This document shows positions 35,594-54,493 of a stretch of DNA of 64,000 nucleotides, piece after piece. The notes beneath the pieces are model-generated. The model saw only the letters and a list, made by a program, of their open reading frames with translations, did no database searches and was not told where the DNA came from. The position numbers and the translations under genes are program-made. Origin of the DNA: Acanthaster planci. Lineage: Eukaryota > Echinodermata > Asteroidea > Valvatida > Acanthasteridae. How positions within the stretch are numbered: position 1 is the first letter of the stretch; the number at the start of each line of letters is the position of its first letter. The stretch lies in the NCBI RefSeq assembly GCF_001949145.1, contig NW_019091370.1, positions 1,001,601 to 1,065,600 on the forward strand, read 5' to 3'.

Positions 35594-36730
35594 ACATGAC
35601 TACCCCAAGAGCTGTGGTTTGTAAAACCGATTCTTGGACTTGGATGATTGGACCTGGGTACGTAACTTCTGAAACTGGGCTCCTAACTTGAAAAGATAAA
35701 CTGAAAAATGGAACCAGAAAATGACTTGTGGTTGATAATTTGTTGGAGATGCCAAAGTTGATGGATTCAATCAGTTATAAGCTGGTAAGGATTTTCACCA
35801 CCTGTTGTTCATGCATGGAGGCCTTACTGCAGCGAAGGTTGATGCATGAAGTTGGAAACATCAGTTGAAATTGTTTGTTGCTATCACATGCATGTATTAA
35901 GAAGTGTCAAGTGTGCAAAGAATGAATTAGAATATGTTTGCTTAAAACTGCCAACCGATTTTCTTCAGGATAATTTTAGCGTAAATTGGAATGCGCTCTA
36001 AATCGTCAGTTTAGTGTTTCCTTAGTGTTTGCTTTGAAGAAAGTACGACAATGAATTTGTAAGTGTTTACATTCAAATGTAGTCGCCAGCGAAGACGCTG
36101 AAGAGTACATCATTTTGCTTATGCTAGAGGCTAAGAACGCATGCAATTATTTTTATCAATTTTCCGTTGGAATTAAAAAAAACAAACTAAGACATGCCAT
36201 TCTGAGAAAAAGTTAAATCAAAAATAAGTTTTCAGAGGTTCATGTTTCGACGGAATTCTCATCAACAAGAAAGAATAATATGACACCTTTAAAAAAATTC
36301 GAAATTATGTTGCGAAGATAGCACTTCATTTGCTAAGTGCATAAAATACAAATGTGTATGATGTGTGCTCAAAAGGTTCTTGAAAAGACCAAAATCTTGT
36401 CGATAATGGAAATACAACAAACATTCAGACACAGGTCCATTAATTATCAGTTTAATTTGCAATGAATATGCTTTCAATATTAGCTTACAGCTTGTCACCC
36501 CAAAAAGAAAATAATGTACGCAGAAATCTTCTTCCCTTCAGTATGCCAATCTGTTCAGTGTGATACAAGTCCTTTTTTTATTCAAAGAATGTAAACTAAT
36601 GAAAATACAAATCTCTATTTTGTATTATTGTTTTAATTGTTTTAATATCATAATTAAATAAACAGAGCTTGAATAGTAGTCTTTTTGCTTCAAAAAAGAC
36701 TGGGGTTTTTGCATATATATTTCAACAGCT

Positions 36731-36868
36731 TTAACCCCTTCACGCCGGGATTCTTTTAACCACGACTGCTGGGCTGTGGTATGCAAAGCTCTGTCCAGCA
36801 GCAGGCCCCATTGAACCAGCAGCTGCATGGTGAACAGACTGTATGTGTGGTAGGCACTAATCCTCACC
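36731..36868. mobile_element. Left part of a TTAACCCCTTCACG element, cut by the gap
   Basis: The terminus TTAACCCCTTCACGCCGGGA is the same family as the element at 18870. The next bases contain CAGCAG/CTGCTG inverted blocks. The right end is lost in the N run. Confidence 0.55.
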
Positions 36869-37650
36869 NNNNNNNNNNNNNNNNNNNNNNNNNNNNNNNN
36901 NNNNNNNNNNNNNNNNNNNNNNNNNNNNNNNNNNNNNNNNNNNNNNNNNNNNNNNNNNNNNNNNNNNNNNNNNNNNNNNNNNNNNNNNNNNNNNNNNNNN
37001 NNNNNNNNNNNNNNNNNNNNNNNNNNNNNNNNNNNNNNNNNNNNNNNNNNNNNNNNNNNNNNNNNNNNNNNNNNNNNNNNNNNNNNNNNNNNNNNNNNNN
37101 NNNNNNNNNNNNNNNNNNNNNNNNNNNNNNNNNNNNNNNNNNNNNNNNNNNNNNNNNNNNNNNNNNNNNNNNNNNNNNNNNNNNNNNNNNNNNNNNNNNN
37201 NNNNNNNNNNNNNNNNNNNNNNNNNNNNNNNNNNNNNNNNNNNNNNNNNNNNNNNNNNNNNNNNNNNNNNNNNNNNNNNNNNNNNNNNNNNNNNNNNNNN
37301 NNNNNNNNNNNNNNNNNNNNNNNNNNNNNNNNNNNNNNNNNNNNNNNNNNNNNNNNNNNNNNNNNNNNNNNNNNNNNNNNNNNNNNNNNNNNNNNNNNNN
37401 NNNNNNNNNNNNNNNNNNNNNNNNNNNNNNNNNNNNNNNNNNNNNNNNNNNNNNNNNNNNNNNNNNNNNNNNNNNNNNNNNNNNNNNNNNNNNNNNNNNN
37501 NNNNNNNNNNNNNNNNNNNNNNNNNNNNNNNNNNNNNNNNNNNNNNNNNNNNNNNNNNNNNNNNNNNNNNNNNNNNNNNNNNNNNNNNNNNNNNNNNNNN
37601 NNNNNNNNNNNNNNNNNNNNNNNNNNNNNNNNNNNNNNNNNNNNNNNNNN
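36869..37650. other. Assembly gap (782 N)
   Basis: Undetermined bases. No gene can be called here, and long open frames across it are artefacts. Confidence 0.99.
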
Positions 37651-37904
37651 TGCCAAAGTTGAACACATTGCAACTCGAAGGAATTTCGCTGTGAACATTT
37701 CCTGCAATCAAATTCGATTTCCATTTGCCAGAAGTTTGAACATGTGTAACTCCTAAACCTAGAAACCTGATGACCAGACTCATGACTGGCAGCACTGTAC
37801 AAAATAATGGACAAGTTCTTGGGCTGATTTTGCCTGTTGGCAACAGAGAAAGGTAAAATTGCAGGTAACATCGTCACTTTTAGTGCGTTTTTGCTCACTC
37901 GAGA

Positions 37905-43670
<5,766 letters not shown>

Positions 43671-46666
43671 TGTGGTGAGCTTACGAGATCTTCAATGAAT
43701 CCACTGACAGCAACCAAAATGTGCAGGCTTTAGTGTTGGAAGAAACAACAAGATTAAGATGTTATCAAAGCAGGCTCCTTCTGATAAATATCCATTGCAG
43801 AGGTATAACAGAATTTACAATTAGTCTCATGTGTATGGACCGATGGGTTGTGACTAAGTACAGAACACTTATTAATAAAAGTGTACCATTTATATGACAA
43901 ATCTATTATACTACATTCACATCGGCAAGAGTTCCACATATGGACGCTGGTAATTATTCCAAACAGTGACGTGTTAGCTGTCAACAAGCAAAAACATGCA
44001 AAAACATATTGCAACGTCACACGACGCATACAATGCCAAACTCATAGAATGGTTAAAACATATACAAAACATCTATGGTTACCGACTTGCATGCACGCTG
44101 ACCTGGCCACAAATTTATATTTTATGCAGATAGGACAGTTGAGTTGTCTGTAACGTTAGTCAAAGTAGGGTTGTCTCAATGGACGACTCGGCAAATGGTC
44201 GAGTTGTCACCGGTCAAGTTGGCAAACGGTCAACTTGTCTCACATCGGACATGACTGATGTCTGCGATCATGGTGATAACAAGCAATTCAGCTCATGTGA
44301 CCTGAAAACTAGTCTAAGTTTGTAAACCTAACTAGGCCTACCTCACATGCCTAATAAATATCTACACGCATGACATGACAATCATCTTTGAGGCCTAGGA
44401 AAGAGTTCTACTTGCAGACACCACTTGACACCCCGTGCACAAACCCTATGAGACTGGTCTGAAAAATTCAAAGTCAGTATTTTCTAAAAACATGCCAACT
44501 AAACGACTTGGTTTTTTTTCCTTCCTAAATTGAACTTTTCTGGACATGTTTTTGCTGTTTTGCTTGTTGTTTTTTTCTGACGGCTTAGGTCACTGTAGGG
44601 AATAATTACTGCCGTCTATTTTTGCGACTCTTCCCAAAACCTGCTTTTTTGGCATACCGTTTAATCTGATAATAAACATGTTACGCCCCACCTACAGCAT
44701 CTGTCCCAACTATACAACTGTAGTCAATGCCATGACTGCAGTTGGGCGGGCCCACCGTACCTATTGATATATTGTGGACCAATTTAATTTCTGCCTATAA
44801 AAATTTTCTCAAACTTATTCAAGTTTATGCATCTTACACTCGACACAACTCATCTAAAATATGGTGACATGACACTATAGTCTACCAGTGAGCATGCATG
44901 TGCTAAGTCATGCCTACAGACAGTGTTATGTAACAATATGACTTCTACCTCCATGGCCTTAGTAAGTTCGTTTATGACACAAGCATACTCACTGGACCTC
45001 TGTGCTGTAACTATTCTCTATAGCCCTGTTGTTGGGAAGGGCCCAACTATAGTTGAGACTGATGTTATAGTTGGGGCGTAACAAACACAAAAGGCACGTA
45101 CAGTATTTTACTCACAAGTTACAGTTAAACTAGATACGGGAGCAGTTCCAACTCGAACACCCTGTTTTTGCAGAGTTGCTGGTAGCACGATGGCGCCCTC
45201 TGTTGCTCGTGGACGGATATTTCATGACCGCATTTCCCGGCCGAGGCTCTGAAAAGCCGACAGCGGTTCGCCGCCGCGAAGTATTAACGCTGATCCAGTC
45301 AAAAAATACGTTTTTTAATTTCTAGGTACAATATTCAACTGAAAAAAGTGTTTTCCACGTTGTAGTTTTTTCATCGTGTTGTGCGCTAAACACTTCTAGT
45401 CGGACAGGGATACGATGGTGTCCAGTTTTAATTCGATTTAAAATGAATAATAAACTTCACTTGATTTTGATTTGTAAATGCTTATTTCGTTCTCGCTTCA
45501 ACAGCATACTGGCTATGTTTGCGCTGAATATTTTCTTTGCTCTGTGGTCAGTGTAATTACAACAGGTGCCTTCAGACCACTGGCTACATGTACTTTTAAA
45601 ACACCAGGTACCTGTTGACCACCAGCTTCAAAAGGGTCCCCCCCGACTCCGCTGGGGGAAGAAGAGATGCCAAGGTCGATTTTTTTTCCTGACAGGAAAA
45701 GTCACTGGACATTACCCCCTTAATTGCACACCAGAAATGTTTATGCTGAGCAGATTAACTCGAGAAGATGAAATCTTACCAAATACAGCCACATTATGCC
45801 ACAACCCGGCACACAAAATGATCATTCAAGGACCCTTCAAAGATCCGCTCTTGATGACTACTTAAATCTTGAGTGGAATTTCTTCTTAATTATGCTAACC
45901 CCTGCAATTTTACTCAACCATAAAATTTTACCAGAAAATATAAACACAATTATGCAATCAATCACAATCTCATATCAAGAAACAAGCTAACAAAAAAGCC
46001 CACCAAAAATCCCAAACAAAAGATAAACAAATACCAAAAAGAACAGCCAATCCTGCTTAATTTGATTTTATTGGATCTACATTCTTCATTCGAATCATCA
46101 TCACTGGATTTTGAAATTTGTGGGATTGTGTAAAGGTGATGCCCTTCTGAGATGATCTCCTTGTCGCCGCTTAAAGTTCCAAGCCAGAGGAGAAATCTTC
46201 CCATTTTCAGGTACACCAATGAGGTTGGAGCTTATTTCCTACAAGTCGCCCCTTACCGTCCCAGCATGTTCACACAAGCATAAAATTGAACAGTAAAGAT
46301 CCTAAATCCTACATCCATCGATTCCTAGTCATCTGAAAAATGATCTGAGTTGATTACTACAGTAAATTTAACTTCCAAGGTTGATCGGGGATTTGATGGA
46401 CTTTGAAATAGGGGAAAACAGAGCCACCCTAAAAAGGGGCAGAGCAGGCAGCCGAGGAGAGCACACAACCCAAGAGGCCTCCAATACTTCAAACTGGAAT
46501 GGTTTGATTTCTGCAAAGGGGCAGAGCACTTCCCTGCCCCGCCCAGCCACACCCTTTTCCTCATCCAGCCCCACCCAGTATGCATGACAAAATATATTCT
46601 GAGAGGTATTCTGGCCAGACTGTATTCAACCTGGCAAACGGGCATCAACATTTTTGAACCGTCCAA
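43671..46666. other. Intergenic region between FARS2 and ZFAT (both minus strand)
   Basis: Holds the FARS2 5' flank, an AGAGGGCGC-type motif (45193-45201, minus) in a short GC-rich patch at about 45170-45290 that may be the FARS2 promoter or a boundary, and ZFAT 3' UTR at the upper end. A TTTATT at 46067-46072 is a candidate ZFAT poly(A) signal. No further gene recognised. Confidence 0.5.
46067..46072 (-). terminator. Candidate poly(A) signal of ZFAT
   Basis: TTTATT on the plus strand reads AATAAA on the gene strand, about 600 bp beyond the last recognised stop. Confidence 0.35.
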
Positions 46667-49600
46667 TCAAGAAGATGGCTGTCGCTGTTCAGGCAGAACG
46701 TAAGTCATGTGACCCTTGGCCTCCAACATGACCCCATCTGTGACCTCTTGCTCAAAGACGGCAACTGGGATATCTTCAGAGGACCTACAAAATGTCAAAC
46801 AAAAGAGACCCACCAAAACATGATATGCCAATTATTGTAATAGAAGAGATAATCAGTCATTTGTAAATGGTTCATAATTGTGCTCCAAAGTAATAATTGA
46901 AGATGAAAAACGAACTGAATTTATACAGTCCCTCATTTCAAAAACGTTCAAGTCCATTGGAAAACTGACTCAACATTAAAGAATATATTTGTGTAACAGT
47001 TAAGGTCCATCACATTTTATTTTTAAGGTATATAAAGTGTCATTGGGTTTATGATGCATAACAAATGCCCAGAACAAAAGTACGGTACGGTTTTCTGGAG
47101 CTCGCAGATTCAAATCCCACTCTAGTCAATTTCTTTGTTCATCTTTACAATCAAAGTAAAAGTGACTAGATTTTGTGTGCGGGAGACACAGAAAGAGGAC
47201 AGACAGTTTTGAATATCACTTGCCCATCATGTTGGACGGTCTGCTCCATTTCATGACAGTCTGAGACCGTTTGAAGGTTTTGTTGACTCTGATGGGCATC
47301 GGGTGCATTGGTCATGTTCTCAGAGGCTGTCAAATAGTTGACAGCTGCGACAGTCTCTGGCATGTTGCCCTGTTCATCAACCTGGGAATTCTAGGAAAGA
47401 GGGAAAAAACAGAATATTGGATCACAATCTCAGTATTAAAGCATCTTTACCAGGAGGCTGTAGTCTGTAGGAATGTCCATTGTCCAAAATCTCAAACGCT
47501 GGACTCTAGATTTTCATCAAGTGTTGACTGAGAAAAGGCCAACTTTCTGACCATGTTGGGACTACCCTGGTAAGTTCCGAGGACCATCAATGTTGGGGTG
47601 TGCTCAAATGAATCAGGATCAACAAGTGCACTTTAGATTTAAAAAAAAAAACCTCGCCTCTACTTAACATTTCAGTGACATCATTCCAATGGAAAGTTCT
47701 GGTTGGCTAAAATTTGGCCAAAAAAATTGCATATGTTTAAAAGTGGATTGTAATAACACAGGAAATGTTTTAAAGAGTATTATACCTTCTTGTTGTCTCC
47801 TGAAGTGTTCTGTTGCTGCTGGCTAGATTCCTCCATGACACTAGACACCTGAGCTATTTCCTGAAAAAAAATCCTGAGTTATTCAGGGCCTAGAAGATTA
47901 AAAGGGTCTGGATGTGTGGAAGAAAGTAATATATCTTACTGGTGGAAACTATTTCTGAGAAAATACAAACAGCTGCAAACAGGGACTTTTTCACAATGCA
48001 AAAATCAAGATGTTAGCTCTTTTTTCCCCAACCCCCTAAAAACAAAGTTCTCTAAGCAGGATACCAAGTTTCAGTGGCAACCCTTGCACAATGATATTGT
48101 GAGAATGAGATTTAAACGGAGAAATCTATCCAATCTCATTTGTCTCTGGTGCACAAACCTGTATGTCAATAATATGTTGCAGTAATTCCATTGCACTGGT
48201 TCTCTCGTCAGTTGCTGGATCAGTCATCTGGGCCTGGGAGTCCGGAGAGAGCGGAGTAGCATCTCTCTGGTCGTTAAGGTGTTCACCACTCAGCTGCTCT
48301 GGGTTCATCTCCCCACTGTCACCCTCGGCGACCGTGGTGATGGCAAGACCGTGGACATCGCGTAGGTGCTGTCCCAGCTCACCGTTGTTGATGAGGAGGA
48401 CATCGCACTGGCTGCACTTGTACTGCAAGACACCGTCTGTTTGGTGAATGCTGATGTTGAGCGTTGTGATTCTCTCCTCGGGGACTTCGTAGGCCAGACC
48501 CTCATCGAAGATGGCGTCCGGATGCTCTTGGCGGTAGTGCTCCCTCAGCTCCTCCTTGCTGCTGGAGTACTGCGTGCAATGGAAGCAACGGAACGTCCGG
48601 ACCGACGGGCCGGCATGGTGAGCTCTCCTGTGGTGCTCCAAGTCGGCCTCCGCGCCGGTCGTGAAGTTGCAGTCGGTGCAATTCAGCAGCCTCTCCACTG
48701 GGTGCTGGGAGGTGCAGTGTGCCTTGAGGGCGCTCTTCATCTTGAACATCTTGCCGCAGTGGTGGCAGAGGTGTGTGCGGCTGTCCGAGTGGCGTAGCAT
48801 GTGGGACTGGAGGTTCTGCAGGGTGCGGGCCTGGAACCTGCAGAGGCGGCACTTGTAGGGGTTGGTGCCCTCGTGGAGCCAGAGGTGGCGGCGCAGGTCG
48901 CAGACCCGTCGGAAGACCTCACCGCAGTGCTTGCAGGCGTGGCTGGCCACCGTGCCCAACCTACTCCGGATGTGGATATGCTTGCCCATGATCCTCTCCA
49001 GCTCTGACTGCGGCAGCTCGGGATGACGGGCGGCGATGTGGTCTTTCATTTCCCTCTCGCTAGCGGTGGTCATGTCACACTGGGAGCACTTGAACATCGC
49101 TAAGTCCAGGTGCTGTTTCTTCCTGTGCATCAGCAGGTAAGTACTGCTTGTGGTCTCAAAATTGCACATCGGACACTTCAACCTGGTCCCCACGTGAACT
49201 GTATCCACATGCCTCTGCAATCCTTGCTTGGTGTGGGACGAATACGGGCAAAGATTGCACTGGAACTCTTTGTCCTTACTGTGAGTCTTCCGATGGACCT
49301 CTAACTGAGGTCGATAGCGAAACAGTTTACCGCAGATGGGGCACTCGTTTTCACCATACAACATCCGAATCTCCCTCAAAATATCTGGGCTCAATCTTTT
49401 GAAGTTCAGTTTTGCAAAAGCTTTGTTAATTTCCAGCAATTCTGACTGCTCGACAGCCGGTGTGCTCAGAATTTGTAGATATTCCGTTTCATTTTCCACA
49501 TCATGTTTCCCTAAGTCTCCGTTCTTTTCACCTCGACAATCTTCTGATCTGTCTTGAGTCCTCTTTTCTTTCCTTTCTAAACTCAGTCCATTCTTTCTAA

Positions 49601-52322
49601 TCAGCTCATTCATGAGTTCTTTCTCAATAGGATCGCACTGATACATGCTACTCAAGATACTCTGTTTGAGTAAGTCTTCAGTGTTCAGGTCAGGAGGTTG
49701 ACTGTGTGCACTCAAGTGGGTTTTAAGAAGCTCTGTGCTCAAGACTTTGGTGTGACACAAATGGCAGACATAAATAAACCAGTGTCTCTTTGCATGTAGC
49801 TCGATGGCGTCGTATCTGATGGCAGCGTAAGGACACAGCGCACATTTGAAAGGTTTGTTGGGTCGATGCAGGAGCACGTGCGCGTCGTGACTTCGCCTGT
49901 CTTTGAACTTGCGATCGCAGACGTGGCACTGATAAAGAAGATTCCGTTGTCCAACTCGACACTTGAGCTTCTGCTCCTCGTAGTAGCGCTTGGCTCTGGG
50001 ATCTGATTGGATGTCATGCTCGGCCTCCAGGTGGTGCAGCAAGTAAGAGGGGGTGTAGGCCCGACGTTTGCAGAGATTGCAATAAATGGGAGTCCTCTTG
50101 GGCCCATGTCTCATCTTATGTTTCTTCAAGTTACCCTTGCTGATGCAACTGTAATTACAGATGTCGCAGTGCAGCCGTTCGTTGGTGTGCTTCCTCATGT
50201 GGATCTTCAGGTTGCCTTTCACAGAGCTCCTGTAGCTACACTGGTTACAACTAAAGGGTTTCTCTTTGGTGTGGGTTGACAGGTGCACCTGGAGGCTAGG
50301 TTTGGTCTTGTATAACCTCCTGCAGATGGGGCAGGTGTAAACCTTTAGGGGGTCTTGCTTGCTGACTCGCAGGTCTGGCAGGGCGTTGTCGTTGAGGGTC
50401 TGCGGGATCGCGCATTCGGTAGAATCCAGCTGGTCAGGCGTGGCGACAAGGTTAAAAGTGAGGGGTTCGGGATCAGAGGCTCTGCTGCTGCGGCCATCCA
50501 TCTCGGCATTCTGCTGGGCCGAATCTTCATCGTCGCTCTCCGTATCACTTCTGCGGTCGGGATCGCCTCCCTGGCAGCGATGGCTCCTGAGCTGACGCAC
50601 CCTAGCAAACTCCCTCCCACAAGTCCGACATATCTTTTCCTCTGCTGTCAGACTCTCCTCCTCTGCGGCTTGCTTCTGTCTCATCTCAAGGAGTTTCTGC
50701 TTTGCCTGTTCCTTCTCAGCCTCCGTCTTTCTCGGTCGTCCTCTCTTCGGACGCCTAACCCCTTCTCCTTCAACCTCTTTTGATTTCTCGCCCTCAACGG
50801 CAGTGGTCATGACAGTTACCTCCGAACCTTCTACTACCAATTGTCCTGTCTTGGTAAAGGGAAAATCAACCTTGGCAGGGGGATATTTTCTTGGTCTGCC
50901 CCTTTTCCTCTTAACGACCGGCACTATGCCATTATTCCGTGTCACAGTACAGCCCAAGGGATTGATGGGAGCCGCTCGTACAACGTCATCTTCTGACGCC
51001 AAAGACGGATTGTGCAATTCCAGTCGGTGTTTCCTAAGATCTTTTAAGCAGGTTGAGTACACATTACAATCCTTGCAGAGGAAAATGGTGCCAAGAACTG
51101 ACTCAGGCTCAGGTAAAGCTGCAGAAAATTCATGAAGAAAATGAGCAAATAATGGAAAATAGGTATGTATTTAATCTTGAAACTTCAAAAGTAGGTCATC
51201 TATTCTTGAAAACAGTTTCCGGCATATATGAAATTTTCTGGATCAGATCATTAATTTTTCTATTTTGACTAATGAGCTGGTAAGTAATGTTTGAGTTTTG
51301 TCCAATTAACAGCTAACATGTATGAAAATCCCTCCTTTCAGCCCAGGCCATTTCTTGCCTAAGGAGATATCTGGTGACAACAGCTGTAGTGACGTCAGTC
51401 CCAATGGCAAAGGAGTCCCTTGAACGCCCAAGGGTGCAAAGTGTTCCCATTAACTCTATGCATGAAAGTGAGGCCGCACTTGCGATACAAAGACTTCTGG
51501 TATTATAATGCTGAGCTGTTGTGAAATAATTCAATTAAGTACATGAGCTGAAGCTTGCCAGTGCAGCCTCTCTGTTGACCCAACTGTGGAAAGATCCCAT
51601 GTGGACACTCTCCATGCCCATGAATGCTATTTACATCGGAAACTGACCATCTCTCCTTCTAGAATCATAACATTGTAAATTCTCCAAAAGAATGGTTTCA
51701 CGAAAGAAAACCCTGTCACCTGTTGGAGACTCACCTGCTTTTAACCAAGCCTCTGTCTCATCCAACGCTGCCGCGGGAGTGATGACTGCTCTTGCCTCGG
51801 ACCCTTCAATGATGCCATTCTCATCTGCTGTGGCAATCTGGTTCCCAGAGACCCAACTGACTGCACTGCCCAATACAGCCAGGTGGGATCCCTCTGTGAC
51901 TTTCTGCAAAAAAGGTGAATGCATGTATGTATTTCAGTTTAAAAGTGACAAACTCACTGAAAATACTTCAAAATACTGACAATATGACAAAGCTTGAACA
52001 TTCTTTTTCTGCGGTCCTATACTTTTATTATGGATCACCAATCAATATTTATTACATTCACTAGATGAAAGTAACAAATTGAGTTATATGTTAAAGACAT
52101 GATTCCAATTGTCATGTTTGCCAGGAGGAATAAATTTTCATTTTTGGAGGAGCCGTTAAAGTAAATTAGTTACTATTTGCGTTTAGCAGAAATACTTTAA
52201 AAAATAAGAAGAAAAGCAAAGTAGCTCCTCACATTGCATGGAGTATTCTTGTGGTTCAGAAACTCTTCCAGATCAGAAAAACTTGTCTTGCAAGCACCAC
52301 AAGTGAAAGTGTCCTTGTCCAT
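46667..52322 (-). CDS. ZFAT: ZFAT orthologue, zinc finger and AT-hook transcription regulator
   Basis: Exons on the minus strand: 52353-52233 (ATG at 52322), 51903-51735, 51118-48159 (2,960 bp), 47860-47786, 47390 to about 47190, and 46784-46667. An N-terminal finger-like CGAC...H...C module is followed by an acidic/Ala linker, then FLCKDCNVYSTC, AT-hooks KRKRGRPRKYP and RPKRGRPRKTE, and about 19 C2H2 fingers. Finger order and linkers follow vertebrate ZFAT (YTCPICRRLYKTKPSLQVH, LLYQCHVCDRKFKD, YGENECPICGKLFRYR), as does AMELLQHIID near the C-terminus. In mammals ZFAT is nuclear and regulates haematopoietic and immune genes. The big exon ends at CAG|GTTTGTG. Downstream exons are Gln/Glu-rich, like the vertebrate tail. 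The last junction is uncertain: exon 5 reads into its own stop at 47166-47168, and its only phase-compatible donor (CTGT|GTCTCC) is weak, so exon 6 may be used alternatively. Length about 1,170-1,205 aa. Confidence 0.92.
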
Positions 52323-54340
52323 GCTTGAGAGTTGTCCTTGGGGGGACTCGAACCTGGTACCAATACAAGCAAGAGGACAGGTGAAAATTTAAAAATAGGT
52401 TCTTGGAGAGGCGCATGAAGATTTGATCCCTAAGGTATCGATGTTGGGTGCAATCAGTCGGTCTGAAGATCTGTCAATCTCATTACAATGACTTGCCATC
52501 AGCTCATTGCCTTTTCTACTTCTTGGTCGGGGAGACTGTTTTGAAAAAGGGAGGTAAAGTAGGATTTCAAAAAGGATTGACGATGCGATCATGCTGACTG
52601 ACTGAATGCGTGTGCCCAACACTGATCCAGGACAAATTGATAATGTTAAACATCTTCCACAGCATCGGTTCTAACTATATAGTTGGGATGGTCGGCCTCG
52701 AGCAAAGATGTCCCCTCATCCGTTGGAAAGAGCTGCGTAATTCTACCTCCATGGTTGGGAGTGTTAATTTTGTTGGTAGCAATGCCACTGTAACGAGTGC
52801 ATTTCCCACGTCACGTCACGTCCACTCTATTAACTTGAACTCATAAATGCCAAAGCTAAAATCTGCACCTCTACAGAAATTTCAAAAGTACTTTCACGCA
52901 CACTTCCAGACCGTTGGCATTAACAACGAAAGTTGACGAACTTGAACGTCGCGTTCAACGCGACAAAGCATTACTTAGCCTGTTGGTAGTGTGCCGCCCT
53001 CTTGTGCCTCAAACTTGTAAAGTTTTTGGTTGTGTCTGCTGCCCTCTTTTGCTCCAAATTTCCCACAATAATTTCGCTGCCAAAATTGAACCAAGTTTTT
53101 GCTACAAGCGTCGAAGCTTCACTGTAACCACTGACTTTCGGCTAATAGACGAAAGACAGGGCCAAATATTACGAGTTTAAGTACCATTTGCCCATTACGA
53201 CTTCTACCTATTAGCGTAAGAAAAGTTATGTAATAATGGACAATTAATAAATTCTATTAATTTTCGAGAAATAGTGAGTAGCAGTCATTGAACATTCTTA
53301 CAATTAGTTTCGTATGGAAAATATTTATTATTCTGCCAAGGAGCTACTTTTTACAAAGAAATACTGGCCGTTTTACATTCATATCTCATCAAATCATACT
53401 TGAATGGTCTGTCAAATGGTGACAGACCATTAGTTTCTCTAAATAAAATGCCTCGAATGATGGATATGTGCCTAAATTTATCTAACGTGCAGATTGTTTT
53501 CGAGACCTTGGCACTTCCACTTTTTATCCTGTCCAAGCTTTCAATTTTCTCCCGTGAAGTTCAAATCAGAAACGTTACAGCCACAAAACTGTATACTTTT
53601 TCCTTTTTGGAAATTATTTAAGTCACATGACAAGGGGCGTGTATATTCATTTTCGAGGACATTTTTATTCCAATATTTCAGCTTGAGACCTGCAACCATC
53701 TTCAACACCATTGCACGTACTTCTTTTTCCCCGATGAAACAAACAGCCAGAAGACATTATGCTTTTTAATCAAATCCTCAGATTTTCTCCCCATTTTTTG
53801 CAAAATAGTGAACCTTAATTGGATCAATCGAAAGCTGAACAGGCGAATCCCCTTGCTGTACGATTCCTGTCAATTTCCCCAATTCGTAGGCTAGGTTTGC
53901 TGCAGGCCGTGGAAACAGCGATTGAAATTTCCCGTGGCTGTTCAGCAGCTGCATCAGGAAGATACGCGGGCCTAAAATGAAATCGCAGCATCCACGCGGG
54001 TTGTGGGTCGGTGCTGATGACACTCGCTCAGCTTTGGTTAACTGATCGATACGTCACGTCCGCAATTAATGTCAACATTGTTTAGCTGATAGACTTTCAC
54101 TTTTCTCATCATCGCCTCTCATGGAACCAGCCAAGTGCTTAACAAACAGTAAGAGACAGCACAATGTCAGCCTAAATTACGACCCATTATCCAGTCCTCT
54201 TGTCGGTCTCAATGACTGACGATGTAAATTCTACTCTCATAACTGTCTTCCCATAATGAACTAAAACCTAAAAGACATGCGAGAAATAATCAGCGACTGA
54301 GCTAATATTCTTGGTGTGATGTATAGATAAATACGGCTGT

Positions 54341-54493
54341 TTCACAATAGTGCGCCACCAAGAGTTTGCAACGCGTTGGCCAATGACAGTGCACAAAATC
54401 TGTCGACCAAACGCGCGTTTGGAAAGGGTCGACAGATTTTGTGCATGGGATTGGCCAACGCGTTGCAAGCTCTTGGTGGCGCACTATTGTGAA
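54341..54493. repeat. Near-perfect 67-bp inverted repeat with nested palindromes
   Basis: Arm 54341-54408 (starting TTCACAATAGTGCGCCACCA) and arm 54427-54493 (ending TGGTGGCGCACTATTGTGAA) are inverted copies with only a few differences. The loop contains CCAAACGCGCGTTTGG (54407-54422), itself a perfect palindrome, and each arm holds CAACGCGTTG. It can form a cruciform. No coding role; probably a young MITE or a cis element. Confidence 0.9.

Larger units (their letters stand above)
35594..37904. other. Convergent 3' region between the enzyme gene and FARS2
   Basis: AT-rich UTR-like sequence with no recognised exon. It contains a TTAACCCCTTCACG repeat fragment (36731-36868) followed at once by the 782-base gap. 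Poly(A) candidates are weak: an ATTAAA-like site near 36172 and AATAAA near 36656 on the plus strand; TTTATT at 36578-36583 for the minus strand. Confidence 0.5.

Noticed and set aside
36625-37898. Open frames of 290-360 codons on both strands
   Set aside because: They run through the 782 N bases and exist only because N is not read as stop.
48126-48159. Reading of the large ZFAT exon beyond ...HIIDIQ to VCAPETNEIG-stop
   Set aside because: A good donor (CAG|GTTTGTG) lies there, and in-phase downstream exons continue a ZFAT-like tail. Read-through would be an intron-retained end.
48163-50783. Many long plus-strand frames opposite the ZFAT exon
   Set aside because: They are antisense shadows of a GC-rich zinc-finger coding exon.
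52340-52356. GGTTCGAGTCC on the minus strand, like a tRNA B box
   Set aside because: No A box or cloverleaf around it, and the bases are explained as acceptor plus coding sequence of the first ZFAT exon.
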